Below are positions 1 to 11,887 of a DNA stretch of 64,000 nucleotides, piece after piece; within the stretch, counting starts at the first letter, position 1, and each line of letters opens with the position of its first letter. The notes below the pieces were generated by a model. That model was given only the letters and a program-made list of their open reading frames with translations, was not told the DNA's origin and ran no database searches. The stretch comes from Euptelea pleiosperma. Its lineage: Eukaryota > Streptophyta > Magnoliopsida > Ranunculales > Eupteleaceae. The stretch covers positions 15,409,103-15,473,102 of the forward strand of contig CM068549.1 of the NCBI GenBank assembly GCA_035048495.1, in the 5' to 3' direction. A program made the translations under genes and the position numbers.

Positions 1-2210
1 CCCTTTTTACTAGAAGAAATTCTAGAAAAATCCTGGGAATTCTTGAAAATCTTTAGGAGGTCCTTCGAAAATAAAGTTTTAGTGGGACCCGCTGCCTCGA
101 GATACGTGCTGCCTCGAGATACGTGCAACACGAAGTTCGAGGATTCTGGTTTTAGCGATTTCCGGGTAAGTGATTAATTATTTATTTTAATTATGCTTTA
201 ATTATTTAATTAATTATTTGTTTATTTAATTATATATTTTTTTTATTCAATTAATTGTTTATTTAATTATTTAATTAATTTGTTATTATTTAATAGTTTA
301 ATTAAGTATTTATTTATTTATTAAATTATTTAGTTAATTACTTAAGTGATTAATTAATGATTTACTTATCTAATTACTTATTAATTAACTAATTAATTAT
401 TTACTTAAATACTTAATTGTTTATCAATGTTAATTGTGTTTTAGAAAATAGTAGAAAATTCATAAAATATTCTAGAAAATCCTAGAAAATTCTAGAAAGT
501 CCTAGAAAATTCTATAAATTTGGGAAAAATATTTGAAAATTTTATTCTTATTATCTTTTAAATTTAATAAAGAAAATTATGATATAAGTTGTTTTCCTTA
601 CATAGTATTAAACTTAATTGTTTCTATCTAACTTCAATTAGTCTTCAGTCTTGCACTGATCTACAACTTATGAATCTATTTTAAAGAAAGAAAGATTTAG
701 ATTTCGAGTTTATAGGGAAGAAACAAGTATGCCAGGGGTGTGATGTGTTAGATTAGTGTCCCTAATAAAGACTTATCTATTGATTGGGTGCATGTGGACG
801 CAGGTTGTGATTATGAGAGGTACTGGTTTAGGTTATTGGGAACTCTTCTAACACACACATCTGTCTGAATATGAATTCAATAAGTATTAGGTTTAAATTA
901 TTTATCTTATGTATACGTACCTAAGTGAATTAGAAGGGTCGGCTAATTCTTGATAGACTTTATATCTCTGTGTTCTCTAGCAACCTGGGTAGCTGTGAGA
1001 ACTATAGACACTAGGGTTTATTATAGAATTCCGATTTCTTCTGAGGATCTTGTTGATGCATGTTTACTGAGAGTAGCAGAGGGTTACAGGGTAATTGCCT
1101 GATAGGCATAGGACGCGAGGGTATGAGTAACTCTGCCTTGAACTCGTCTTTGGATCCTTAGAAAGTTTGCAGTCGCCAGACGCTTGGGTCAGCGTTCACC
1201 ATTTCACCCACCTACCTGGCTATGTTTCACTATTAGCCGTGGCCTAACGACGACCTGAGCCGGAAACGTGGGGTACAACGTCTAACCAGCGCCAGATGAG
1301 CTAAAATGGTGTTACCAGCAGCTCTCAGGTCGGAAAATCAGGACAGGTTGAAGATCGCTTGCCAGCGTAAAAAGGCAAACGATGCATTCCACATCGGTGA
1401 ATACACATTGGAATAATACCATGACCGGGGTTGTATACCGGTAGTAACTTAATAAGATTCTCTATATTCTGCATCACCTATTTAGATTATTAATTATACT
1501 TGTAGATTGGAGAATGTTAGTATATTTTGAGTTTTTGATTATACATTGTTCTATTTTGATTTAAGATTCTATTTGTTTTAAATGGTTTTAACTGATGGAA
1601 ATGTATAAAAGTATTACTGCTATTTTCCTTGTTATTCGGTTGTTTTACACCTATTTTATTAGTCTAGTTCACTTGCTGGGCTTTGGTTGAAAGCTCAAGA
1701 TACGCACTTTATTTTTCTTTTCAGCTTACCTAGTAGAGGACACCGAGTACCTTGTGGATCCTTTAGACGTGGACCCCTAGTTGGAGTTTGCGAGTGCTAG
1801 CGAGGAGTTCATAGAGTAGCGGTATTCTATTTCTTTTTGGTGCTGAGGAGACGAGACGGAGCCCATCGTCGTTTTATTGTCTTTTCAGTCTCATCTTTTT
1901 GGGATGGCTGTATCTATGTATCAGGCTACACAGTTACATACTATTATCACATTTGTTCTGTCTATATTATGTTGATCATGTATATATGAGCAGCAAGGTT
2001 AGTTTATTTTAGACTACCGTCTTTAATCATTTAATTGTTAATTAAGTAATTAGAATATAGATCTTAATGTATTGACTTAGTTCTGATATGCTTTGTATAC
2101 CAAAGCTTGAAGTTATTTTAATAGCTTCGGATCCTGGTATTCGAATAGTTAGGGATCAGTTAGGTTACCCACTCACCCTCGATTCTAGTGTCGAGAATTG
2201 GGGCGTGACA
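1..2210 (+). mobile_element. Ty3/gypsy-like long LTR remnant
   Basis: No coding region is seen. The stretch ends in gggcgtgaca at 2201-2210, the usual end of long plant chromovirus-type LTRs. It carries other typical parts: repeated tctagaaaat words (about 465-540), a very AT-rich ttaatt tract (about 165-430) and a GC-richer block at 1080-1440. A direct duplication of ctgcctcgagatacgtg lies at 91-124. The left edge is outside the window, so a solo LTR cannot be told from the 3' end of an element. Assignment rests on terminal motif and texture only. Confidence 0.45.
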
Positions 2211-2568
2211 CAAATAGTAAGAAAACAAAAACCTGGAAGTGGGTTTTCCACTTCCGGTGAACCAAACCAAATGCAGCCATATAAGGAGAAGAAGAAGAAT
2301 AGGGTTGTGGAGAGAGAATGGTGTGATTGAACTTATTGTTCAATCTCCTCTCAAGTGTTGGGGAAGACCCCTTGTACAAGTACAATAGAAATAGTGGTGG
2401 GTTAACTGGGGGACCCACATAACCCACGAACTAAGAAAAAAGAGTTTGTGAGTTAAGTGGGTAGGACCCACACTTAACCCCCAAACATAAAAGATACATC
2501 CTCTCCAAGTGGGGCAGTGGGACGTATCCCACTAAGTGTACCCCCCACGTGGGGCCCACAATCCAACA
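2206..2568 (-). mobile_element. copia C 3' LTR
   Basis: On the minus strand this starts TGTTGGATTG directly after a polypurine tract (plus-strand ctccccctcaag, 2569-2580) and ends near CTATTTGTGTCA, abutting or overlapping the gypsy-like LTR. It belongs to the RNase H remnant to its right. No second LTR or target duplication is visible, so this is the 3' end of a truncated element. Confidence 0.6.
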
Positions 2569-3163
2569 CTCCCCCTCAAGCTGGTGCGAAGAGATATCCA
2601 TCATGCCCAGCTTGCCTATCAATGTATTAAGGATTGACTTATTGACTCCCTTAGTAAGTATATCTGCAACCTACTTCTGAGTCCTTACATAAGGTGTACA
2701 AATCTACTATCGCTGAAGCTTCTCCTTCATGAAGTGTTGATCAACCTCAATAGGTTTCGTCATGTCATGCTGTATTGGGTTGTGAGCTATACTAATGGCC
2801 GCTTTATTGTCACAATAAAGGCTCATTGGTTATGTCACCTTGATTCCCAGTTCCTTGAGCATGATCTTAAACCAAAGGAGTTCACACACACCATGTGCCG
2901 TGGAACAAAACTCTGCCTCTGCACTGGGTCGGGGTACAACAGGCTGTTTCTTGCTGCGCTAAGAAACCAAATTACTTCCAACAAAGTTGCAGTATCTTGA
3001 TGTGGATCGTCTATCAGTAACTGCCCCTGCCCAATCTGCATCACTGCATGCTTCCACACTGAAATGTCCATGGCGTCCGAACAATATGCCCTGACCCGGA
3101 GACCCCTTGAGATACTGCAGTACTCTGTGAGCTGCTTCAAAGTGTAGTGACTGAGGTAAGTGC
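2569..3163 (-). pseudogene. copia C RNase H remnant
   Basis: Minus-strand C-terminal part of a Ty1/copia polyprotein. Reading from 3163 leftward one sees the AAHRVLQYLKGSPG and DADWAGAVTDRRSTS blocks, then the downstream RNase H segment up to the PPT. Frames change along the way and stops are present. The right edge at about 3163 abuts a plus-strand LINE. Related to copia D (33456-39185) by sequence style. Confidence 0.7.
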
Positions 3164-3496
3164 CTAGATTGGGAACTATGAAGATTAATTGTGATGGTGC
3201 CTCCAAAGGCAACCCTAGTCTTGGTGGCCTTAGAGTTCTCTTCGGAGATGCAAATGGGATCATTCGTGGAGCACTTGTAGCTGGCCTTGGTGGGATTACG
3301 AATTATCTTATTGAATGTTTTGCTAATGTGGAAGGTGTAGCGCATGCTCTTTCGAAGGGTTGGAAGAGTATTTTGGATTGAATCCGATTCCGAAGCCGCC
3401 ATAAAGGCCTTCCTCAAGGATTATGTCCCTTGGAAGGTTAAAGCTAAATGGAATTTTTTGAAAACAAAGTTTGATTATCTTTGGATGAGCGCTACT
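3164..3496 (+). pseudogene. LINE L1 RNase H domain, left part
   Basis: Plant LINE C-terminal RNase H: MKINCDGASKGNP near the start, then a frameshift near 3375 that moves into WIESDSEAAIKAFL. The segment stops at the target site ctact (3492-3496) where copia A1 entered, and resumes in frame at 9109. The LINE is truncated at its 5' side by the copia C remnant. Confidence 0.8.
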
Positions 3497-3724
3497 TGTT
3501 ATCATATACGTAGAAATACGTATTTTATATGTATCGGGGGGGTAGTTCTGTAAATACCCCCTTGAGGGGTATATTTGTCTTTTGTATTTGGGACTTACAT
3601 AAATAAGATTTATGGAGTCATTGTGACCTAAGCACAATTGACATCCTTTCTTCTCTCTCTTCTTTCTCTCTTCCACAAACCTAACCCTAACCCTAATTCT
3701 TCAATTCTACTCTTCAATTCAACT
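3497..3724 (+). repeat. A1 5' LTR
   Basis: 228 bp, starts TGTTATCATA and ends TTCAATTCAACT, adjacent to the PBS. It ends in CT rather than the usual CA, but the exact ctact target duplication fixes this edge. It carries a 13-bp duplication (around 3706-3718) absent from the 3' LTR. Near the end are telo-box-like words (AACCCTAA), shared with LTRs of A2, A3 and family B. Confidence 0.93.
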
Positions 3725-3736
3725 TGGTATCAGAGC
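3725..3736 (+). other. primer binding site, initiator tRNA-Met
   Basis: TGGTATCAGAGC directly after the 5' LTR, the standard complement of the 3' end of plant initiator methionine tRNA used by copia elements to prime minus-strand DNA synthesis. Confidence 0.93.
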
Positions 3737-4495
3737 CATCTGCCGTCGAGGCTCGCCGGAGTGTTTTTGGATACAAACCAGAGGCAACCTGATGCCTGCT
3801 GACGTCATCAGACCGTAGGCTGACGTCATCAGCTCTATGAACCCGAAAATCGAGGTTTGCTGAAACCTTCACCAATTGATAGATCTCCTTTTTTCCTGTT
3901 TTTTGGGTATTTTTTGGGAATTTTTTGGATCCATTTAAGGTGTTTTTTGGCCATTATTCACAAAATTTTCGCACAAACCAGTTTGTGAACCAGCTCATTT
4001 TTCGACCATTATATGAAGTTTTTCGAGGGGTTTCTTGCTTCGTTCTAGTCCTCTCCAATCTAACCGACATGTGGATACCTTTCTTTAAAGGATCCATCAA
4101 GATTTGAGACTTGTGGGAAGTTTTCTTCCCCAAGTAGTTACCGCCGGTGGCTATATTGCTCCCTATGTCCATCGGTTTGATAAAAAATCCCATCCACTCG
4201 ACTCTAAACACCTTCCTTCAGGGTTCTTCTGGTTTTAGGATGTTTGTTTGCACATCTATACCTATTTCCTCCTTCATCAGGGTTCTTCTGGTTTGAGGTT
4301 CGTATGGGTATGTGTTGAGTCTCATTCTCCATCCAGCTCCTTTCTTTGGTCTCTTGAGAAATTCTTGGGTCCTATATACCCTGTGTAGATGCTCCTACAA
4401 TCTCTGGTCTAGTTCTTTTGCCTTATTCTGATCCTGGGGTGATTTTTTTGTGACTTTCCTCTTCGCCCTATAGTTGTTCTTGGCCCTATTTCTTC

Positions 4496-5473
4496 ATGGC
4501 AGATCCACCGCCTCCCGTGGTTCCTACTTCTTCCTTGCCTTCTCCTTCAGGGTCAGATGTGAGCACTGATGTTCCCTCCACTGGTATTGGAGGCCCTATG
4601 GTGCATCACTTGGCCTATGAGAACCCTAGCTTACAGATCACATCAGTAAAGCTAGACGGCAAGAATTATTTGCGTTGGGCACAGGCAGCACGGTTGTTTA
4701 TTAGAGGCCGTGGGAAGTTGGGTCACATTACGAGAGATACAGTTGAGCCTCCCAAGACCGATCCATCTTATCGACAGTGGCAGACAGATGATCTTACTGT
4801 CATGTCATGGCTCCTCAACTCTATGGAGCCTGATATCAGTGAGAGTTTCTTATTTATGCGCACAACGCAAGAGGTCTGGGAGATCACTGAGAAGACTTAC
4901 TCACAGCAGCAGAACACAGGACGGGCATTTCAGCTGCGACAGACTATCTCCCACTTTCGGTAGGGGGAGAAGTCTCTCTCCCAATACTATACTGCTCTTC
5001 GTACCTTGTGGCAGGAGCTTGATCATTACTACTCTTATCAGCCTCTCAACCCATCAGAGGTTGCACCCTTTCGTCGATATATAGAGAAGGGCCGGATCTT
5101 TGATTTCCTTGCTGGGCTCAATCCGTCTTATGAGCTTGCCCGTGTTCAGATTTTGAGTAGTAGGATGGATCTTCGCTCTCTCAGTGAGGTGTATGCCTAT
5201 CTTCAGAGTGAGGAGAGTCGGAGGATCTCTCTTCAGAGTGAGCATCCCCTTCTAGAGCGATCAGCGCTAGCAGCTTCTCCTGCTTATCAGCCTCAGCAGT
5301 TACAGCAGCCTTCGAGGGGTATATCTCATCAGCCTACCTCAGCTCCATCTTATGTTCCTACTGGATCTTCTCCTGGGAAGTCTCTGCCTAGAGAGAGGCC
5401 CAAGTGTGATTTCTACGGCAAGTTAGGGCATGTGCGTGCCAAGTGTTGGAAGCTACATGGGCGTCCTAGCTAG
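4496..5473 (+). pseudogene. A1 gag (capsid), two in-frame stops
   Basis: Starts MADPPPPVVP; a Met start with the same leader arrangement occurs in A4. The copia gag core is visible: LQITSVKLDGKNYLRWAQA, then a UBN2-type region (SQYYTALRTLWQELDHY) and a C-terminal zinc knuckle. The knuckle reads CDFYGKLGHVRAKC, so the second Cys is Tyr. TAG stops lie at 4961-4963 and 5471-5473 in the same frame as the downstream pol. The leader between PBS and gag is about 760 bp with no supported gene. Confidence 0.9.
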
Positions 5474-5545
5474 CCAGCCTCCTCCAGTGCTCATACAGTC
5501 AGTGTGGATTCTTCAGCTCCTCCTAGTGGTTTTTCAGCCACCTAG

Positions 5546-8500
5546 TATGCAGGCCTTCGACGCCTCCTTCAACAGCTTGATGGTCCATCTGCCACATCAT
5601 CCACCTCCTTCGCACAGTCAGGTAACACTAGACTTGCTCATCATGTGTCCCTCCCATCATCCAGCCCCACTTGGATCATTGATTCAGGGGCTTCGGAACA
5701 CATGACGGGCTTGTCTTCTTTATTTTCTACTTATTCCATATGTTCTGGCCGTGATAAGGTGAAGACAGCTGATGGCACCTTATCTTCTGTGTCTGGGAAA
5801 GGGAATATCCTTCCCTCTCCCCAATTGCTTCTTTCATCAGTTTTGCATGTTCCCAGATTTACTTCTAACCTACTTTCTGTTAGTGCTTTGACTAAATCCC
5901 TAAACTGTAGTGTCACTTTTTCTCCTACTTCTTGTGTCTTTCAGGACCTAGAGACGAGGAGGATGATTGGCACTGGATATGAAGCTCATGGCCTCTACCT
6001 TCTGGATGGACGCCTTCCTGAGCCCACAGCACTACAGTCGTCTGCTAGTAGTAGTAGTAGTAGGATAGATGTTGTTTTGAGCTGGCATGCCCGTCTGGGG
6101 CATGTCTCTTTTCAATATTTGAAACTTTTATTTCCTAGTTTGTTTGTTTCTGTTTCTTTTTCGGCTTTACACTGTGAGACTTGTGAGCTCTCTAAGCATT
6201 GTAGATCGAATTATCCCTCCAAAGGTAATAGAAGTTCTACTTGTTTTGACATTGTGCATTCTGATGTATGGGGCCCTTCCCCCACTACTTCTATCTTTGG
6301 CTTCCGGTATTTTGTTTCTTTTGTTGATGATCATACTAGGTGTACATGGGTCTATCTCATGAAAACCAAAGATGAGGTTCATTCCATCTTTAAGGGTTTT
6401 CATAAGATGATCCAGACCCAGTATGGTATCTCCATCAAGATTCTTCGTACTGACCAGGGTGGAGAATATATGTTTGGGGGTCTTCAACATTACCTCATTG
6501 ACCATGGGATTTGTCACCAAAATTCCTGCAGCTACACCCCTCAACAGAATGGTGTAGCTGAAAGGAAAATGCGGCACTTGACTGAGATAGCTCGGTCTCT
6601 CTTGATTGGCTCTCAGGTCCCCAAATCTTATTGGTCGGATGCTGTGTTGACGGCTGCCTACTTGACTAACAGAATACCATCTCGAGTGCTCAATTTCCAG
6701 TCTCCTATTCAAGTCCTTGTTCCTGGCTCTCCTCTATTCACTATTCCTCCTCGCATCTTTGGGTGTGTATGCTATGTACATATCCTGGGTCCCCATCGCA
6801 CCAAACTCGATCCTAAAGCACTCAAGTGCATCTTTCTGGGTTACTCCTCTACCCACAAGGGATACAAGTGTTACCATCCGTCTTCTGGGAAGAAGTTTGT
6901 CTGCATGGATGTCACTTTCCATGAGGAGCTGTCTTTTTTCTCCCCCACCTCTCTTCAGGGGGAGAGTCGTAGTGAAGAGAGGTGGACTGTTCCTCTTCCT
7001 GCTATATCCCTATCTCCTCCCTTAGAGTTTGAGAGCTCTCCGCCTACTCATATTACTAGTGGGATTGATAGTGCTCCTGGAGCTCAGAAGGAGCTCAAAG
7101 TCTATAGCAGAAGGGAGAAAGCTACAGCCGATCTAGTACCAGTGGTTCCTACCTTGGATCCAGGTAATCCTCCACCTCTTTCTATTCCTGTCATTTCTCC
7201 TTCTACTGATGCTTCTGATCTTCCTATTGCTCTAAGTAAAGGAGTCAGAACCTGCACTCAGCATCCTCTGAGTAACTTTGTCTCCTATGATGCCTTGTCC
7301 CCCTCTTATAAAGCCTTTATCACTTCCCTTTCCACTATTCCTATACCCTCTTCAGTGGCAGAAGGGCTGGCTCAACCAAGATGGAAAGCTGCTATGATAG
7401 AGGAAATGAAAGCTCTGGACAAGAATGGGACATGGGAGCTTGTTGACCTGCCAAGAGGCAAGAAACCTGTGGGTTGCAGATGGGTGTTCACAGTCAAACA
7501 CAAGGCAGACGGGTCTGTTGAGAAGTACAAGGCGAGATTAGTAGCCAAGGGGTACACCCAGACCTATGGGATTGACTATGTGGAGACCTTTGCACCTGTG
7601 GCAAAGATGAACTCCATCAGGCTGTTGTTGTCAGTGGCAGCAAATCAAGAGTGGCCTTTGCATCAGTTAGATGTAAAGAATGCTTTTCTTCATGGGGACC
7701 TACATGAAGAAGTCTACATGGTGCCTCCTCCTGGATTCACTCCACTAGGACAAAGTAGCAAGGCGTGTAGACTGAAGAAAGCCCTCTATGGGCTTAAACA
7801 ATCTCCAAGGGCATGGTTCGAGAGATTCACCTTAGCCGTGAAGAAGCTGGGTTACACTCAAAGTCAGGCCGATCACACCCTATTTGTGAAGCATCAAGGG
7901 AAGAACACCACTGCCCTCATTGTTTATGTTGATGACATCATTCTCATAGGGAATGATGCAGCAGAGGTAGCCAAGCTGAAGCTTCAGTTAGCGGAGGAGT
8001 TTGAAACCAAAGATCTAAGACCTCTCAAATACTTCCTAGGCATCGAAGTTGCAAGATCCAGTCAGGGGATCTTCATCTCTCAGAGGAAGTATGTCTTAGA
8101 CTTGTTACAAGACTCAGGCAGGTTGGGTACCAAACCAGTGGAAACTCCTATAGAGCAGAATCACCAGCTAGCAGATGCCAGTGGTGAACTCCTACAGGAT
8201 GTAGGGAGCTTTCAGAGACTAATTGGGCGATTGATCTATCTCTCCCTGACTCGACCCGACATTGCCTATGCAGTGAGTGTGATCAGTCAGTATATGCACT
8301 AACCCAGAGGTGTTCATTTAGAGGCAGCACATCGGATCTTGAGGTATCTTAAGTCAGCCCCTGGTAGAGGTCTTCTGTTTGAGAAAAATGGCCACATGCG
8401 TATAGAGGCTTATACCGATGCAGACTGGGCAGGGGCCAAAGATGATCGGAGATCCACTTCTGGATATTGCACCTTTGTTGGGGGCAATCTGGTCACTTGG

Positions 8501-8881
8501 AGAAGCAAGAAGCAACCCGTGGTCGCCAGATCTAGTGCAGAGGCCGAATTCAGAGCAATGGCTCATGGCTTGTGTGAGATGCTTTGGTTGAAAGTGTTGG
8601 TTACTGAACTTGGTTTCTCAGTTTCTGGATCTGTGAGCTTATATTGTGACAACAAGGCCGCCATCAGCATTGCTCACAATCCCGTTCAGCATGATCGTGC
8701 CAAACACATTGAGGTGGACCGACACTTCATTAGAGAGAAGATTATCTCTGGGGCAGTGTGCACCCCATTTGTGAAGACTGATGAACAGGTTGCAGATGTT
8801 TTCACGGAGGGAGTTCTCAGTTGGCAACTCCATAAGTGCTTGTGCAAGTTGGGCATGAGAGATATTTATGCACCAACTTGA
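5546..8881 (+). pseudogene. A1 pol: protease, integrase, RT, RNase H
   Basis: Same frame as gag after a TAG at 5543-5545. Domains in order: aspartic protease ([13 protein letters not shown], about 5670), GAG-pre-integrase (LSWHARLGH, about 6073), integrase core (HSDVWGP, RTDQGGEY, QQNGVAERK; 6250-6570), RT ([23 protein letters not shown] near 7530; YVDD at about 7924-7935), RNase H (DADWAGAKDDRRSTSGYC near 8420; [13 protein letters not shown] near 8642). A TAA at 8300-8302 separates RT from RNase H. The stop TGA at 8879-8881 overlaps the PPT. Key catalytic residues are intact. Confidence 0.93.
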
Positions 8882-8888
8882 GGGGGAG
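8880..8888 (+). other. A1 polypurine tract
   Basis: gagggggag directly before the 3' LTR. It primes plus-strand synthesis and shares bases with the pol stop codon, as in A2, A3, B1 and B2. Confidence 0.9.
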
Positions 8889-9103
8889 TGTTATCATATA
8901 CGTAGAAATACGTATTTTATATGTATCGGGGGGGTAGTTCTGTAAATACCCCCTTGAGGGGTATATTTGTCTTTTGTATTTGGGACTTACATAAATAAGA
9001 TTTATGGAGTCATTGTGACCTAAGCACAATTGACATCCTTTCTTCTCTCTCTTCTTTCTCTCTTCCACAAACCTAACCCTAACCCTAATTCTTCAATTCA
9101 ACT
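8889..9103 (+). repeat. A1 3' LTR
   Basis: 215 bp, base-for-base identical by eye to the 5' LTR except for the missing 13-bp duplication. Followed directly by the ctact target copy at 9104-9108. Confidence 0.93.
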
Positions 9104-9415
9104 CTACTTGGGGGGAAGTTAACTTCGGCGCTAACGCCTGTGCAAAGTTTGCTTCCAATCTTCCTCTTGGCACGCAGATATGGGTGGATGGGAGGCCTTC
9201 TTTCCTTTCCGCGATTGAGGACCCTCTCCGGACTTATTATAAATTTTCTTGATGATCTTTTCTTTCCTTTTCCCCTCTATCTTTCTCTCATCACCTCTCT
9301 CTTTTGGGTGCGGGCTGCTTTGTTTGGAGGGTCTTTTCCTCTTCTCATGAAGTCGCTCTCTCCTTCTTTGTAGTTCTCTCTCTTTTTTAAATATATCATC
9401 TTTTAGCAAAAAACA
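9104..9415 (+). pseudogene. LINE L1 RNase H end, 3' UTR and tail
   Basis: The LINE RNase H frame resumes across the A1 insertion (WGEVNFGANACAKFASNL, then EDPLRTYYKFS and TGA at about 9249), followed by a short T-rich 3' UTR and an A-rich tail (agcaaaaaacaaaaag) near 9404-9420. This is the usual C-terminal end of plant LINE proteins. Confidence 0.85.
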
Positions 9416-10545
9416 AAAAGAGGTGAGTGCATAAACTGGCTAATGACACTCACTGCGTAGGCAATATTAGGCCGTGTGTGAACTAAGTAGATCAATCTGC
9501 CAATCAATCGCTGAAACATAACAACATCTTTAAAGAGATCACCATCCTCGGAGTTCAGCTGATGGTTCTGATCTATAGGAGTTTCTACAGGTCGTGCTCC
9601 CAAATACCCAGATTCACTCAGCAAATCTAAGACATACTTCCTCTGAGATATAAAGATTCCTTTCTATGACCTAGCAACCTTAATCCCTAGAAAGTATTTT
9701 AATGGTCCTAGATCCGTTGTTTCAAACTTAGAAGACAAGAAAGTCTTTAGCCGCTTGATTTCTACTAGATCACTACCCGTGATGACTATGTCATCCACAT
9801 AGACAATCAATGTTGTGGTGCTGGTCTGCTGGTGCTTCACAAATAGTGTGCGATCTGCTTTACTTTATATATAGCCAACTCTTTTGACTGCACTGCTGAA
9901 TCGCTCAAACCATGCTTGAGGAGATTGTTTTAACCCATACAAAGCTTTCTTTAGTTTGCACACCTTGTTTTCACATCCAAAAAGTTACAATCCAGGTGGC
10001 AACTTCATGTAAACTTCCGCTGTCAGGTTTCCATGTAAGAAGGCATTCTTCACATCGATGTAAATGCATTATTCAGTTTGCACACCTTGTTTTCATTTCC
10101 AAAAAGTTACAATCCAGGTGGCAACTTCATGTAAACTTCCACTGTTAGGTCTCCATGTAAGTAGGAATTCTTCACATCTAGTTGATGTAAAGGCCATCAC
10201 ATGTTTGCAGCTAAAGGACAGTAGAACTCTGATTGAGTTCATTTTGGCTATCGGTGCAAATGAATCTCATAAGTCTGAGTGAATCCCTTTGTAACTGGCA
10301 AGCTTTGTACCTATCAATAGAACCATTAGCTTTATGCTTCACAGTGAAGACCCACTTACACCCCACAGGTTTCTTTCTTCTAGGTAATGGAACAAGATCC
10401 CATGTTCTATTTTTTTCAAGAGCATGCATTTCGTTTATCATATCCCCTTTCCACTTTAGGTGACTGACAGCATCTGTAATGCTGGATGGCAAAGAGATAG
10501 AAGACATTGTACTAACAAAGTTCTAATAAGATGGGGACAGAGACA
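9416..10545 (-). pseudogene. copia RT fragment without ends
   Basis: Minus-strand copia RT to early RNase H. Reading leftward: conserved RT start ([23 protein letters not shown], 10400s), primer-grip region, intact YVDD motif (about 9790-9801) and SGYLGARPVETPID with QRLIGRLIYLVHTRPNIAYAVS (9450-9600). Several frame changes and a 120-bp local duplication (9954-10180) break it. No LTR at either side; the left edge touches the LINE tail and the right edge joins plus-strand copia A2 head to head. Most like copia D. Confidence 0.8.
9954..10180 (-). repeat. tandem duplication inside RT fragment
   Basis: Two imperfect copies of a roughly 105-bp RT segment start with gtttgcacaccttgtttt at 9954 and 10076, separated by a short spacer. 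Both encode the same RT stretch around the [11 protein letters not shown] block. The second copy continues into the next RT sequence, so this is a local duplication, not an RT feature. Confidence 0.85.
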
Positions 10546-10729
10546 GATAAGAACAACACATGGGAGCTTGTTGATTTGCCAAGATGCAGGAAGCATGTTG
10601 GGTGCAGATGGGTGTTCACAGTGCAGTACAAGGCCGATGGATCAGTGGAAAAGTACAAGGCTACACTAGTAGCCAAAGGGTATACTCAGACTTATGGGAT
10701 TGACTATGTGGAGACCTTTGTGCCTGTAG

Positions 10730-10903
<174 letters not shown>

Positions 10904-11581
10904 TGATCTACATGAAGAAGTATACATGGTCCCCCCCTCCTGGATTCACCCCACCAGGGTACAGCAGCAAAGTGTGTTGACTGAGGAAAGCCCTCTATGG
11001 GCTTAAACAATCTCTGAGAGCATGGTTCGAGAGGTTCACCCTAGCAGTGAAGAAGTTGAGTTACACTCAAAGTCAAGTCAATCACACTCTCTTCGTGAAG
11101 TATGTAGGGAATGTACCACTGCCCTCATCGTCTATGTTGATCACATCATTCTGACAGGGAATGATGCCGAAGAAGTGACAAAGCTGAAGAATCACCTAGC
11201 AGGAGAATTTGAGACGAAAGATTTGGGGTCCCTCAAGTACTTTCTTGGCATAGGGTTGCAAGATCCAGCCAAAGGATCTTCATCTCACAAAGGAAGTATA
11301 TCCTAGATCTATTGAAGGACTTTGGCAAGCTAGAAGCCAAACCAGTGGAGACTCCCATAGAGTAGAACTACCAGTTGGCTGACTCGAGTAGTGAGCTTCT
11401 AGTATTCTACAGGATGTGGGGGGTTTTCAACGGCTGGTTATGAGATTGATTTATCTCTCCTTAACTTGACCAGACATTGCTTATGCGGTCAGTATTATCA
11501 GCTAGTACGTGCATTCTCTTAGGGCGATCCATTTATAGGCCGCACACAGGATTCTGAGATATCTCAAATCTGTTCCTGGCA

Positions 11582-11887
11582 AGGTTTAAAATTTCGTTTC
11601 GGAGGAATGTCTCGGTCAAGTGAAAAACCGAGACAAACTCCGAAACAAAACGAAACATTGAAAAAATTGTGAAAAAACGAAATTTCCGAAACATTTCCGA
11701 GACATTCCGAAACATTACGACGAAACATTACGAAACATTCCCGAAACATTACGAAATATTTTCAAAATCATTAAATTATATTTTTTATTTTTTTGGATTG
11801 TATCAGATTGTCTCAGCGAAACATTACGAAACGAAACGAAACGAAACATACGAAACATTACGAAACATTCCAAAATTTTAAACCATG
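11582..11887. mobile_element. Mutator-like MITE with 10-bp TSD
   Basis: A non-coding 306-bp insertion full of cgaaacatta words. The ends are inverted (aggtttaaaattt at the left, attttaaaccatg at the right). The copia sequence gttcctggca is duplicated exactly at 11572-11581 and 11888-11897. A 9-11 bp duplication points to the Mutator superfamily. A related copy is at 42266-42618. Confidence 0.75.

Larger units (their letters stand above)
3497..9103 (+). mobile_element. Ty1/copia element A1, structurally complete
   Basis: LTR (3497-3724), PBS, leader, gag, protease, integrase, RT, RNase H, PPT, LTR (8889-9103). The order PR-IN-RT-RH defines Ty1/copia. The 5-bp target duplication ctact is at 3492-3496 and 9104-9108, inside a LINE RNase H frame that is restored across it. 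LTRs are identical apart from a 13-bp indel, which implies a recent insertion. Gag and pol lie in one frame but with four in-frame stops (4961, 5471, 5543, 8300). It cannot make an intact polyprotein; mobilisation in trans is a possible explanation. Confidence 0.95.

Noticed and set aside
3160..3381. Independent RNase H gene
   Set aside because: It is the LINE C-terminal RNase H split by copia A1; the frame resumes at 9109.
3680..3700. Possible interstitial telomere repeat in LTRs
   Set aside because: Only two or three cctaaccctaa-like words in each LTR, present at the same place in all family copies, so they belong to the LTR.
4961..5545. TAG codons in A1 as programmed stop readthrough
   Set aside because: No CARYYA context follows any of them and relatives lack a stop at these places as far as seen; mutation is simpler.
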